Shown piece by piece: positions 8,587-15,798 of a stretch of 64,000 nucleotides of DNA (positions are counted from its first letter, which is position 1; the number at the start of each line of letters is the position of its first letter). The notes beneath the pieces were generated by a model, which worked only from the letters and a program-made list of their open reading frames with translations, searched no databases and was not told where the DNA came from. The stretch is from the NCBI RefSeq assembly GCF_001613545.1, contig NZ_BDCO01000002.1, forward strand, positions 2,108,001 through 2,172,000. The letters are read 5' to 3'. This stretch comes from Terrimicrobium sacchariphilum (GTDB lineage Bacteria > Verrucomicrobiota > Verrucomicrobiia > Chthoniobacterales > Terrimicrobiaceae). The translations under genes and the position numbers were made by a program.

Positions 8587-9987
8587 ATGAGTAGTGTATC
8601 CTCGCCCATTTCGACCATCGCAGCCGAACTGAAGAAGAAGCTCGGGTCGGATAACGTGATTTCCGATGCGGGTGATCTGGCGAAACTTGGCGGCGACAAA
8701 TGGTTTGCGAGCCATCAGCCGGATCTTGCGGTGTTTCCCCGCAATGCCGAGGAGGCCTCGCTCGTGATGCGGCTGTCTCATGAAAACGACATCCCAGTCA
8801 CCACACGTGGAGCGGGGTACGGGTATGTGGGCGGTTGCGTGCCGGTGCGGGGCGGGATCGTGCTGGGTGTGCGGAACCTGGCGCGCATCAAGGAGATTCA
8901 CAACACGGACTTTGTCGCGGTCGTGGAACCGGGCGTCATCACTGGTGATCTGCAGGATGCCGTGCAGGCGCAAAAGCTCTTTTATCCTCCCGATCCCGCC
9001 AGCCTGCGGGATTGCAGCATCGGAGGGAATATTGCGACCAACGCGGGCGGCCCGCGATGCCTGAAATACGGCGTGACCCGCAGCTATGTGCTTGGCCTGG
9101 AGGTTGTCCTGCCAGGGGGAGACGTGGTGCGGTGCGGCGGGCGTACGCACAAGAACAAGACAGGCTTCGACCTCGTGGGCCTCTTTTGCGGCTCGGAAGG
9201 GTTGCTTGGCGTGATCACGGAGGCGACGCTCCGGCTATTGCCTCTTCCTCCCGCGCGGGCCTCGGTGTCGGCGGGATTTGTCGACATGGCAGCGGCAGCG
9301 AAAGCTCTGCAGGCTGTTTTTGCCGAGGGGTTTCTGCCGGCGGCGCTGGAGGTGGCGGATGGGTTTACTCTCAACGCAGCACGCAATTACAAGCCGGGTG
9401 CGCATTTCCCTCCCGGCGATGCCTTGTTGCTTCTCGACCTCGATGGACAGAAGGAAAGCGTGATGAATGAGGCCAGGGTGCTCGGAAAGCTGCTGGAATC
9501 CTGCGGGTCGACCGGAGTCGAGGTTGCCACGACCGAGGAGGATCGGGAGAAAATCTGGGACCTGCGCCGCGCATTTTCACAGAGCCTCAAGGCGACGGGG
9601 TTGCGCAAGCTCAATGAAGACATCGTCGTGCCGCGTGGGCGGTTGGTCGATCTTGTGAATTTTGCCCGAGATTTGCAGGGGCGGAGCGGATTTCCCATCG
9701 CGTGCTTCGGACATGCGGGAGACGGCAATATTCACACCAACATCATGGTGGGCGATTACGATAACCCGGAGATTCGCGCCCGCGCAGATGCCGCGCTCGA
9801 CGAACTCTTTGGCCAGATCATCGCCTGGGAGGGCGCGATCACCGGCGAGCACGGCATCGGTCTTGCCAAGATGCGCTGGTGGGACAAGGCGCTCTCTGTG
9901 GAGAATCGCGCCTTGCACCAGCGGATCAAGCAGGCCGTCGACCCGAAGAACCTGCTGAATCCGGGGAAGTTTGTTTCGCTGGATTAG
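8587..9987 (+). CDS. glcD: FAD-linked oxidase, glycolate oxidase GlcD / D-lactate dehydrogenase family
   Basis: 466 residues, ATG at 8587. Oxidises an alpha-hydroxyacid such as glycolate or D-lactate, passing electrons on through FAD. The N-terminal PCMH-type FAD-binding domain (about 35-215) has TTRGAGYGYVGGCVPV and IGGNIATNAGGPRC; the C-terminal oxidase domain has the conserved FGHAGDGNIHTNI and ITGEHGIGLAKMRWW. Size matches GlcD. The usual partners GlcE and GlcF are absent nearby, so the electron acceptor is unclear and the substrate could be D-lactate or another 2-hydroxyacid. The 3' end overlaps the convergent EamA gene by 62 nt. Confidence 0.88.
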   Translation: MSSVSSPISTIAAELKKKLGSDNVISDAGDLAKLGGDKWFASHQPDLAVFPRNAEEASLVMRLSHENDIPVTTRGAGYGYVGGCVPVRGGIVLGVRNLARIKEIHNTDFVAVVEPGVITGDLQDAVQAQKLFYPPDPASLRDCSIGGNIATNAGGPRCLKYGVTRSYVLGLEVVLPGGDVVRCGGRTHKNKTGFDLVGLFCGSEGLLGVITEATLRLLPLPPARASVSAGFVDMAAAAKALQAVFAEGFLPAALEVADGFTLNAARNYKPGAHFPPGDALLLLDLDGQKESVMNEARVLGKLLESCGSTGVEVATTEEDREKIWDLRRAFSQSLKATGLRKLNEDIVVPRGRLVDLVNFARDLQGRSGFPIACFGHAGDGNIHTNIMVGDYDNPEIRARADAALDELFGQIIAWEGAITGEHGIGLAKMRWWDKALSVENRALHQRIKQAVDPKNLLNPGKFVSLD

Positions 9988-10894
9988 GCGACTCCTTAAG
10001 CAGGCTGACGCCGAGTCCTCCAACAAGCGTGAGGAGGAATCCGCCAAGCTGGGCAAAGTTGGGACGTTCTCCGAGCACGGCCCAAGCCAGAGCAAAGGTT
10101 GTCACTGGTCCCACGGTAGAGATGATGGCAAATCGCTGCGCCCCGGCGCGCTTCAGTCCGATGCTCAGGAGCAGGGCGGGAAGCACAGTGCCGAGAATGG
10201 CAAGGATCAGGCCATACCCATAGACGGCCGGCTTTTGATTCACCAGTCCTGTGATGTCGCGTGTTAGTATTTCATGGGAAAGGATGAAAACGCATGAGAA
10301 TCCCACCGCAATGCCTGTGAACCGCATCGATCCGACACGGCTGATCGTGTCGCCGCTTAGCAGAATAAATGCGCCATAGCTCACTGCGCTCGCAAAAATG
10401 AGCATCGCTCCGAAAGCGGCATGACCATTTGCGACGGGGTTGTGCATTTCTCCACCAAAGGCGGCGAGGATGCCCAGCCATGTGATGGAACTGGCCAGCC
10501 ACACGGCGGCGCGTACGGGTTTCTTCAGCACCAGCGCGGAGAAGGCGAGGAGCAGGGTGGGGTAGGTATAGAGGATGACCCGCTCCAGCCCGACGCTGAC
10601 GTATTGCAGCCCGGTGAAGTTCACGAGCGAGGAAAAGTAATACCCCACGAAGCCGAGGCCCGCGAGCTTCAACCACATCGCAGCAGTCAGCGGGGCTTGT
10701 CCTCGGGAGCCGAGGATGACCATCGCAATAAAGAAGGGCAGGGCAAAGCCCATGCGGAGCGACAGTACGGTGAGTGCGTCCGCGCCGAGAGAATAGGCGA
10801 GCTTCGCGAAGACGCTCTTTGAGCAAAATAGCACCGAGCTCATCGCCACGATGAGAAAGGTCGAGATTGCGCTGGTGGATCGGTGGGTGGTCAT
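9926..10894 (-). CDS. EamA-family (DMT superfamily) transporter, ten predicted helices
   Basis: 322 residues from the ATG at 10894. Two EamA repeats, about ten hydrophobic segments, and typical DMT signatures: SLRMGFALPFF, VGYYFSSLVNFTGLQYVS, LERVILYTYPTLLL, and GPVTTFALAWAVLGERPNFAQLGGFLL in the second half. Many such proteins export amino acids or metabolites, but the substrate cannot be read from sequence. The start has no ordinary ribosome site: the 3' arm and U-tract of a strong terminator hairpin end only 7 nt before it, and a 23-codon ORF precedes that hairpin, so expression is probably attenuated (see the regulatory entry). Confidence 0.9.
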   Translation of the reverse strand: MTTHRSTSAISTFLIVAMSSVLFCSKSVFAKLAYSLGADALTVLSLRMGFALPFFIAMVILGSRGQAPLTAAMWLKLAGLGFVGYYFSSLVNFTGLQYVSVGLERVILYTYPTLLLAFSALVLKKPVRAAVWLASSITWLGILAAFGGEMHNPVANGHAAFGAMLIFASAVSYGAFILLSGDTISRVGSMRFTGIAVGFSCVFILSHEILTRDITGLVNQKPAVYGYGLILAILGTVLPALLLSIGLKRAGAQRFAIISTVGPVTTFALAWAVLGERPNFAQLGGFLLTLVGGLGVSLLKESPNPAKQTSPDSAGSSGRRPA

Positions 10895-10900
10895 AAATAC

Positions 10901-10932
10901 GAAAAAACCCGCCTGAGTTGCCTCGGGCGGGT
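10901..10932 (-). terminator. Intrinsic terminator directly in front of the EamA transporter start
   Basis: On the minus strand ACCCGCCCGAG-GCAA-CUCAGGCGGGU forms a 10-bp stem with one C-A mismatch and a GNRA tetraloop, followed by six U (10907-10902). It ends 7 nt before the EamA ATG and 27 nt after the stop of the leader ORF, the position expected of an attenuator. It could alternatively be the ordinary terminator of the 12779-11074 operon, with EamA using a promoter I did not find. Confidence 0.85.
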
Positions 10933-10958
10933 GATGGTTGACTTGCTGGAAAAGAAAC

Positions 10959-11030
10959 TTACACGGCAATAGACCACGCTCCCGCCCGCAGGCGGAGAAT
11001 CCAGATCGTGGCTTTGCCGAGTTTCAGCAT
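10959..11030 (-). CDS. Putative 23-residue leader peptide upstream of the EamA transporter
   Basis: Minus-strand ORF, ATG at 11030, stop at 10959, encoding 23 residues with two Trp (positions 10 and 19) and the segment WILRLRAGAW. Its codons 12-17 form a hairpin: CUCCGCC (10997-10991) pairs with GGCGGGAG (10986-10979, one bulged G). Codons 15-17 also contain CGGGCGGG (10988-10981), the exact complement of CCCGCCCG (10931-10924) in the 5' arm of the downstream terminator. A ribosome paused at Trp10 would cover the first arm and free the second. The upstream ribosome-binding site is weak. Inferred from geometry; no homologue is claimed. Confidence 0.5.
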   Translation of the reverse strand: MLKLGKATIWILRLRAGAWSIAV

Positions 11031-11073
11031 GTCAGGACTTTGCGGGTGAATCGGCCCGGAGGCAAGGAGAGTT

Positions 11074-11586
11074 CTAGTATTTTCTTTCTGCGGCTTTTTG
11101 CCAGCCGAGTAGAATGAAGCCAATGACCGGAAGCAGAATGTCACTCCAGAGCATGATTCCCGCATTTCCGGGAGCCATGTTGTGCTGGGTGGCAATTTGG
11201 TAAATGTGGCCTGCGGCTGCACCCCAGAGGAAGAAGGCCGGACCAATCAGGGCGGCGGCACGAAATGAGATCCTGCTCCATGTGGCAATGATGCCCACGA
11301 TGCCAAATCCCAGACTCGCGTAGCCGACCTCATACTGGAACGGGCTGTTGGCCCAACCGATGAATCGCGCCGCCATCTCTGCGAAGAAGACGTGCATCGC
11401 GAAGTTGTAAAGAAAGCTGAGGCCGACGGAGAAAAAGAGAAACCAGCCAAGAAAAATGCGAGCGGTCTCGAAGCGCTTTCTTTCCGGCGAAAGCATTGAG
11501 CATCGGATAAACGCTCCGACAATGCCGAGCACGAAGAAAGTGAGGGTGAAGTTGCTCAGGACAAAGGCGATGGCTGCTTCAATCAT
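11074..11586 (-). CDS. Integral membrane protein, DUF6790-like
   Basis: 170 residues with four or five hydrophobic helices, a short loop with SPERKRFETARIF and a basic C-terminus (GWQKAAERKY). General appearance matches small membrane proteins filed as DUF6790, an assignment I make with only moderate certainty. The start overlaps the 3' end of the DJ-1/PfpI gene by 8 nt, so it is the last gene of a three-gene minus-strand operon. No catalytic motif seen. Confidence 0.75.
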   Translation of the reverse strand: MIEAAIAFVLSNFTLTFFVLGIVGAFIRCSMLSPERKRFETARIFLGWFLFFSVGLSFLYNFAMHVFFAEMAARFIGWANSPFQYEVGYASLGFGIVGIIATWSRISFRAAALIGPAFFLWGAAAGHIYQIATQHNMAPGNAGIMLWSDILLPVIGFILLGWQKAAERKY

Positions 11587-12262
11587 GAGGAAAAAGCTTT
11601 TGGTGCACCCGGGAGACGATGGCGGCGCGTTCGTTCACCGTGGGGCTCAGAATGGTATTGACTGCCTCGAGGACCTCGGCAGGGCTGGTTTCGGGAGTTC
11701 CGCCCGGGAAGGGAGGAGCTGGAGCATATTCGATATAAAGCTGGATCTGACGTGCGACATCCTCGCCGGAGGCGAGGGCAGCCACCTGAAGCGCGGCGTC
11801 GATGCCCGAGGTGACACCTGCTGCGAAGACGAAGGGCAGATCGACCACCACGCGGTTCTCCTGCGGGATGGCTCCAAGAGCAGGGAGGAACTGCTTCGCA
11901 GCCCAGTGGGTCGTGGCTCTTCGCCCCTGAAGCAATCCCGCTGCACCGAGGATGAGCGCTCCTGTGCAGACGGAGAGCGTGATCGAGGCGGCGGAGACCT
12001 GTGCCCGGATGAAGTCCAGTGTCTCCTCATCCTCCATCAGACGATTCACGCCGGAACCGCCGGGAACCAAGAGGATATCGAGATCCGGGGCGGAGGTGAA
12101 ATCGTGGGTCGGCGTGAGGATTAATTGCTTGGCATCCTTAACGGGAGAGAGATTCTTCCCGATGACGAGAAAGTCCGCTCCCGGCAGACGGGAAAGGACT
12201 TCGAACGGACCGGTAAAGTCGGCTTGATCGATGCCGGGAAAAATCAGGCCTCCGACGTTCAT
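11579..12262 (-). CDS. DJ-1/PfpI-family protein, isonitrile hydratase-like
   Basis: 227 residues, one class I glutamine-amidotransferase-like domain. The nucleophilic elbow has Cys99 in LSVCTGALILGAAGLLQGR, and an early acidic residue sits in DQADFTGPFEV (Asp15), the same arrangement described for isonitrile hydratase (Asp17/Cys101 in the Pseudomonas enzyme). VPGG precedes the elbow. It lacks the AraC HTH domain found in many relatives, so it is an enzyme and not a GlxA-type regulator. Could hydrate isonitriles or act as a deglycase-like protein. Five nt separate it from the upstream gene and it overlaps the downstream one. Confidence 0.87.
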   Translation of the reverse strand: MNVGGLIFPGIDQADFTGPFEVLSRLPGADFLVIGKNLSPVKDAKQLILTPTHDFTSAPDLDILLVPGGSGVNRLMEDEETLDFIRAQVSAASITLSVCTGALILGAAGLLQGRRATTHWAAKQFLPALGAIPQENRVVVDLPFVFAAGVTSGIDAALQVAALASGEDVARQIQLYIEYAPAPPFPGGTPETSPAEVLEAVNTILSPTVNERAAIVSRVHQKLFPHD

Positions 12263-12266
12263 CGTC

Positions 12267-12779
12267 CTAATCGCTGGAGATCACAGTGCCGGTAGTGGCG
12301 AGGAGCTTGAGGAATCCGATGTAGCTGCCGCCCTTGTCGTAGCACCAGATGGACCAGAGCGGTGCGGCGTCCTTGCCCTGCTGCTGCAGGACATAGCTTA
12401 CGCTGCTCAAGGTCTTTCCTTTTCCCCTACAGTAGCCCGCCGCAGCATTCCATGCCTCCGTCGATCCGATGCGGATCGCCCCAAGGTTTAGCGGGCTATT
12501 CTGCACTGCCGAGCGCAGATCGAGAGAGAGCTTCTCACTCGTGATCTGTCCATCCGTGATGATGATGGAGTGAATGGTGTTGCTCGCATCGGAGTTCAAT
12601 GCCGTGATGTACCACTGGGGAGGGTTGGGCGTGCCATTATCGGCAGAAAGTTTGAGTACCCCATCGCGGTATTTTTGGGGCAGGGCGTTAAGAGCAGCGA
12701 GTGCCCCTCCAGAGTCCTGTGCGGAAAGGGTGATAACGCCGGAGATCAAGACGGCAAGGAAGGGTAGGGCGGATTTCAT
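12267..12779 (-). CDS. Small exported protein, paralogue of the protein at 6893-7543
   Basis: 170 residues from the ATG at 12779; the frame extends to 13781 but that part lies opposite the hydrolase gene and is a shadow. Sec signal peptide (SALPFLAVLISGVITLSAQ), then a globular domain with two Cys (GYCRGKG and WCYDKGG). Matches the protein at 6893-7543 over roughly 130 residues, with shared blocks around GTPxPxQW, the T/SxxxGQI/V segment and the C-terminal YIGxxxLLAxTGxVxSS. First gene of a minus-strand operon with the DJ-1-like and membrane protein genes. No known domain recognised. Confidence 0.8.
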   Translation of the reverse strand: MKSALPFLAVLISGVITLSAQDSGGALAALNALPQKYRDGVLKLSADNGTPNPPQWYITALNSDASNTIHSIIITDGQITSEKLSLDLRSAVQNSPLNLGAIRIGSTEAWNAAAGYCRGKGKTLSSVSYVLQQQGKDAAPLWSIWCYDKGGSYIGFLKLLATTGTVISSD

Positions 12780-12839
12780 TGCGCTTTCAGCGAAGCTTAC
12801 GCTCTCGATCCCGCCTGTCGAGTTTTCGAGGTGAAAAGA

Positions 12840-13685
12840 ATGCGGAAACCCTTTAGCCTGACGGTAATGCCCCTCCTTCGTCGCATGGCTGAGTGGATCA
12901 TCGCCTTCATCGTTCTTTTCGCCGTTCTGCTGGTGGCAGCTTACGTTTATCAGGATCAGCTGATTTTTCATCCATGGCGGGGTGATGCGGGCGGCCTGGA
13001 AACGGAAGCCAATCGCGCGGGTTTGATTCCGTGGCGCGATGCTCGAGGCACGCGCATCGGATGGCAGTCCAAGGCAGGCGATCCCCGGGAGGTTATCGTT
13101 CTTTTTCACGGAAATGCCGGAGCGGCGCTGCATCGGGCCGATTACCCTTCTTTCCTCCATGGTAACTCCAGAAAGTTCTACGTATTGGAATATCCGGGCT
13201 ACGCGGATCGATCTGGGCGGCCCGGGGAAAAGCCAATGACGGAGGCTGCAGTGCAAGCTCTGGATGGACTCGCTCTCGGGGGAGCCCAAAGCATCTGGGT
13301 GCTGGGTGAATCCATCGGCACCGGGGTGGCTTGCGGAGCGGTGCGCGGACGCCCGAAGCTTGTCCAGGCGCTGGTGCTGATCACGCCGTTTGATTCCCTC
13401 GTCCATGCTGCGCAGGTGCATTATCCCATGCTTCCGGTATCCCTGCTGATCCGGCATCGGTTCAATTCCGTTGAGAATCTGAAGGACTACCCCGGCCCGG
13501 TCGCTTTTCTCCTGGCAGAGGATGACCGCACTGTCCCCGCACAGCTCGGGCGAGCACTGTACGAAGCCTATCCCGGTGTGAAGCGGCTCTGGGTGACGGC
13601 GCAAGCCGATCATAATGATACTCCGCTGATGCTTTCTGCGTGGCCGGAGATTGCGGCCTGGCTGAAGGAAAGCGGGGCAAAATAA
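12840..13685 (+). CDS. Membrane-anchored alpha/beta hydrolase (ABHD13/BEM46-like)
   Basis: 281 residues. I chose the ATG at 12840, which has GAGGTG 6 nt upstream; a GTG at 12831 is in frame. An N-terminal helix (AFIVLFAVLLVAAYVY) anchors it, with the catalytic domain outside the cytoplasm or at the membrane. Oxyanion-hole motif LFHGNAG, nucleophile Ser in GESIG, acid Asp in AEDDRTVP and His in QADHND are all present. BEM46-type organisation (LIFHPWRG near the start). Substrate unknown; probably an ester or acyl chain. Divergent from the secreted-protein operon. Confidence 0.87.
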   Translation: MRKPFSLTVMPLLRRMAEWIIAFIVLFAVLLVAAYVYQDQLIFHPWRGDAGGLETEANRAGLIPWRDARGTRIGWQSKAGDPREVIVLFHGNAGAALHRADYPSFLHGNSRKFYVLEYPGYADRSGRPGEKPMTEAAVQALDGLALGGAQSIWVLGESIGTGVACGAVRGRPKLVQALVLITPFDSLVHAAQVHYPMLPVSLLIRHRFNSVENLKDYPGPVAFLLAEDDRTVPAQLGRALYEAYPGVKRLWVTAQADHNDTPLMLSAWPEIAAWLKESGAK

Positions 13686-13714
13686 AAGGCGCGACCGGAT
13701 ACCGGCCGCGCCTT
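13686..13714 (-). terminator. Intrinsic terminator of icd
   Basis: AAGGCGCG and CGCGCCTT flank an inner CCGG-ATA-CCGG, giving a long GC-rich hairpin. On the minus strand it is followed by UUUUAUUUUG, so it terminates icd. It also sits right after the hydrolase stop and may work in both directions, though the plus-strand side lacks a U-tract. Confidence 0.8.
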
Positions 13715-13718
13715 GGGT

Positions 13719-13735
13719 GATTCCTTGAGGGAATC
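13719..13735. repeat. Short palindrome between icd stop and its terminator
   Basis: GATTCC-TTGAG-GGAATC is a perfect 6-bp dyad. Its core ATTCCTTGAGGGAAT differs little from the palindrome at 2733-2747 (ATTCCTAAGAGGAAT). Possibly a small dispersed hairpin element; two copies are weak evidence. Confidence 0.35.
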
Positions 13736-13741
13736 GGTGAC

Positions 13742-14995
13742 TTACATGTGGGCGATGATGTTGTCGCCGAATTCCGAGCACTTGATCTTCGTCGCGCCTT
13801 CCATGAGGCGGGCGAAGTCGTAGGTGACCTTCTTGGAGCCGATCGCGCCGTTGAGACCCTTGATGATGAGGTCGGCGGCTTCGTTCCAGCCGAGGTAACG
13901 GAACATCATCTCGCCGGAGAGCACGACGGAACCGGGGTTCACGACGTCCTGGTTGGCGTACTTCGGAGCGGTGCCGTGCGTGGCTTCGAAGATGGCGTGG
14001 CCGGTGAGGTAATTGATGTTGCCGCCGGGAGCGATGCCGATGCCACCCACCTGGGCCGCGAGGGCGTCGGAGAGGTAGTCACCATTGAGGTTGAGCGTCG
14101 CAATGACGTCGAAATCCTCGGGGCGGGTGAGCACCTGCTGGAGCGTGATGTCGGCGATGGCGTCCTTGATGATGATGCCATTCGGGAGCTTGCACCACGG
14201 GCCGCCGTCGATTTCGACCGCGCCGAACTCGCTCTTGGCGACTTCGTAGCCCCAGTCACGGAAGGCGCCTTCCGTGTACTTCATGATGTTGCCCTTGTGG
14301 ACGAACGTGACGGACTTCTTGCCCTGGTCGATGGCGTACTGGATGGCCGAGCGCACGAGGCGCTGGGTGCCGGGCTTGGACACGGGCTTGATGCCGACGC
14401 CGACGGATGCGATGTCCTCTTCGCCGAAGCGGACTTTCTTGAATTCCTTCGGGTAGTTCGCCTTGAGGAACTCGAGGGTCTTGAGCGCCTGCTCGCTGCC
14501 GGCCTGGAAGTCGATGCCAGCGTAGATGTCCTCGGTGTTCTCACGGAAGATGACCATGTCGACCTTTTCCGGAGCCTTGACCGGCGAGGGCACGCCCGTG
14601 AAGTACTGCACGGGGCGCAGACAGACGTAGAGGTCGAGGAGCTGACGGAGGGCGACGTTCAGGGAACGGATGCCGCCGCCGACGGGAGTCGTGAGCGGGC
14701 CCTTGATGCCGACGAGGTATTCGTTGAAAGCCTCGACCGTGTCGTCCGGGAGCCAGTTGTCGAACTTGGTCTTGGAAGCTTCACCGGCGAAGACCTCGAA
14801 CCAAGCGATCTTCTTCTTGCCGCCGTAGGCTTTTTCCACCGCCGCGTCAAAAACGCGCTCGCTCGCCGCCCAGATGTCCGGACCGGTTCCGTCGCCGCGG
14901 ATGAACGGAAGCACCGGATTATCCGGCACATTGAGCTTCCCGTTCGTGATCGAGATTTTTCCCCCTGCTGGTGGTGTCACTGTCGTGTAGGCCAT
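13742..14995 (-). CDS. icd: NADP-dependent isocitrate dehydrogenase
   Basis: 417 residues, close to the 416 of the E. coli enzyme. Oxidative decarboxylation of isocitrate to 2-oxoglutarate in the TCA cycle, cytoplasmic homodimer. The substrate loop RSLNVALRQ contains the phosphorylatable Ser113 equivalent. NADP-specificity residues match the E. coli set: Lys-Tyr in GTAPKY, Val in QDVVNPG, and Tyr/Arg in VTYDFARL. I chose the ATG at 14995 over an in-frame GTG at 15028, since it gives the family N-terminus. Whether it is regulated by AceK cannot be told here; no aceK is nearby. Confidence 0.96.
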   Translation of the reverse strand: MAYTTVTPPAGGKISITNGKLNVPDNPVLPFIRGDGTGPDIWAASERVFDAAVEKAYGGKKKIAWFEVFAGEASKTKFDNWLPDDTVEAFNEYLVGIKGPLTTPVGGGIRSLNVALRQLLDLYVCLRPVQYFTGVPSPVKAPEKVDMVIFRENTEDIYAGIDFQAGSEQALKTLEFLKANYPKEFKKVRFGEEDIASVGVGIKPVSKPGTQRLVRSAIQYAIDQGKKSVTFVHKGNIMKYTEGAFRDWGYEVAKSEFGAVEIDGGPWCKLPNGIIIKDAIADITLQQVLTRPEDFDVIATLNLNGDYLSDALAAQVGGIGIAPGGNINYLTGHAIFEATHGTAPKYANQDVVNPGSVVLSGEMMFRYLGWNEAADLIIKGLNGAIGSKKVTYDFARLMEGATKIKCSEFGDNIIAHM

Positions 14996-15070
14996 AGATT
15001 TTCGTGAACTTGTAAGCAACTCGGCCACAAGAAAAGTAAAAACTCGCCGTGAGCGCCCTCGGGGGCAAAT

Positions 15071-15781
15071 TTACTTTCCGGCAGCTTTTTTCCGGGCGTT
15101 GCGGATCTGTTTCGCCTTGCGAACGAGGAGGAGCCAGGTGAGGTCGCCCTTGGTGCGCACCCAGCGCCAGACAAAAAACGCCACGATCAGTGACAGGATG
15201 ATGGAAATCACCACATCCGAGGGATGGTGCGCTCCGATGACGACGCTGGCCCAGGCGATCAGGGCGGCGGGGACGAGGGCAGCGATACCGATCCATGGGC
15301 TGGCGAAAAGCACGACCCCGGCGAAACCAAAGGCCGTCGCCGTATGCCCCGATGGGAAGGAGTTGTAGCGAGGGTCGCCGATGAGGAGTTTCCCATTGTG
15401 CCAGGGGCCATAGAATCCCTGCTCGATCTTGGGACTCTCGCGGGGCCGGGTGCGGCCCGTGGTGAGGCGGGAGGCGTTGGCGAGCATTCCAGCGAGGGTC
15501 GAGGCAATGAGGGCGGCAACAAGGATGCGCATCCACTCGCGGCTCCTCAGCTTCCACGCGATAAGGAGTCCGACTATGGCCAGGGCGACGATTTGCGGGT
15601 AATCACCGAATTTCCGTACGCTGGTGTAGAACTTGTAGTCGTCACTCTTTTTCCACTTCTTTCCCTGGGCTGTCACCAGGGCCTTGCGGATATCGTGATC
15701 GTATCGGAAGGCAAGGGTGACCGCGGTGACGCTGGCCAGAGCCAGGACAATGATCAGGATGAGTCGGGCGGTAGGCGACAT
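15071..15781 (-). CDS. PAP2-family membrane phosphatase with altered third motif
   Basis: 236 residues, about five or six helices. PAP2 motif 1 is represented by SRLTTGRTRPRE, motif 2 by the clear PSGHTATAFG, and motif 3 by ASVVIGAHHPSDV, where the usual Ser-Arg pair is Ala-Ser while the catalytic His and Asp remain. Expected role: dephosphorylation of a lipid phosphate or undecaprenyl-diphosphate outside the cytoplasm. Very basic C-terminal tail. 17 nt after the upstream gene, so both belong to one operon. The missing Arg may lower or change activity. Confidence 0.85.
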   Translation of the reverse strand: MSPTARLILIIVLALASVTAVTLAFRYDHDIRKALVTAQGKKWKKSDDYKFYTSVRKFGDYPQIVALAIVGLLIAWKLRSREWMRILVAALIASTLAGMLANASRLTTGRTRPRESPKIEQGFYGPWHNGKLLIGDPRYNSFPSGHTATAFGFAGVVLFASPWIGIAALVPAALIAWASVVIGAHHPSDVVISIILSLIVAFFVWRWVRTKGDLTWLLLVRKAKQIRNARKKAAGK

Positions 15782-15798
15782 GACGCTGGGGGAAGAGA

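Larger units (their letters stand above)
10901..11030 (-). promoter_or_regulatory. Candidate translation-coupled transcription attenuator of the EamA gene
   Basis: Three mutually exclusive pairings can be drawn by eye in the leader RNA: 1:2 protector hairpin inside the leader ORF (10997-10979), 2:3 antiterminator of 8 perfect G-C pairs (10988-10981 with 10931-10924), and 3:4 terminator (10932-10922 with 10917-10907). This is the logic of trp/leu-type attenuators, where ribosome position on a leader peptide selects the structure. A Trp codon sits at the place where stalling would release arm 2. Energies were not computed. Confidence 0.5.

Noticed and set aside
12780-13781. N-terminal extension of the secreted-protein frame at 12267 to 504 codons
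   Set aside because: The extra part lies opposite the alpha/beta hydrolase, and the ATG at 12779 starts a clear signal peptide.
13748-15007. 419-codon plus-strand open frame opposite icd
   Set aside because: Exact mirror of isocitrate dehydrogenase; extremely Val/Asp/Leu/Gly-rich, produced by strong codon bias.
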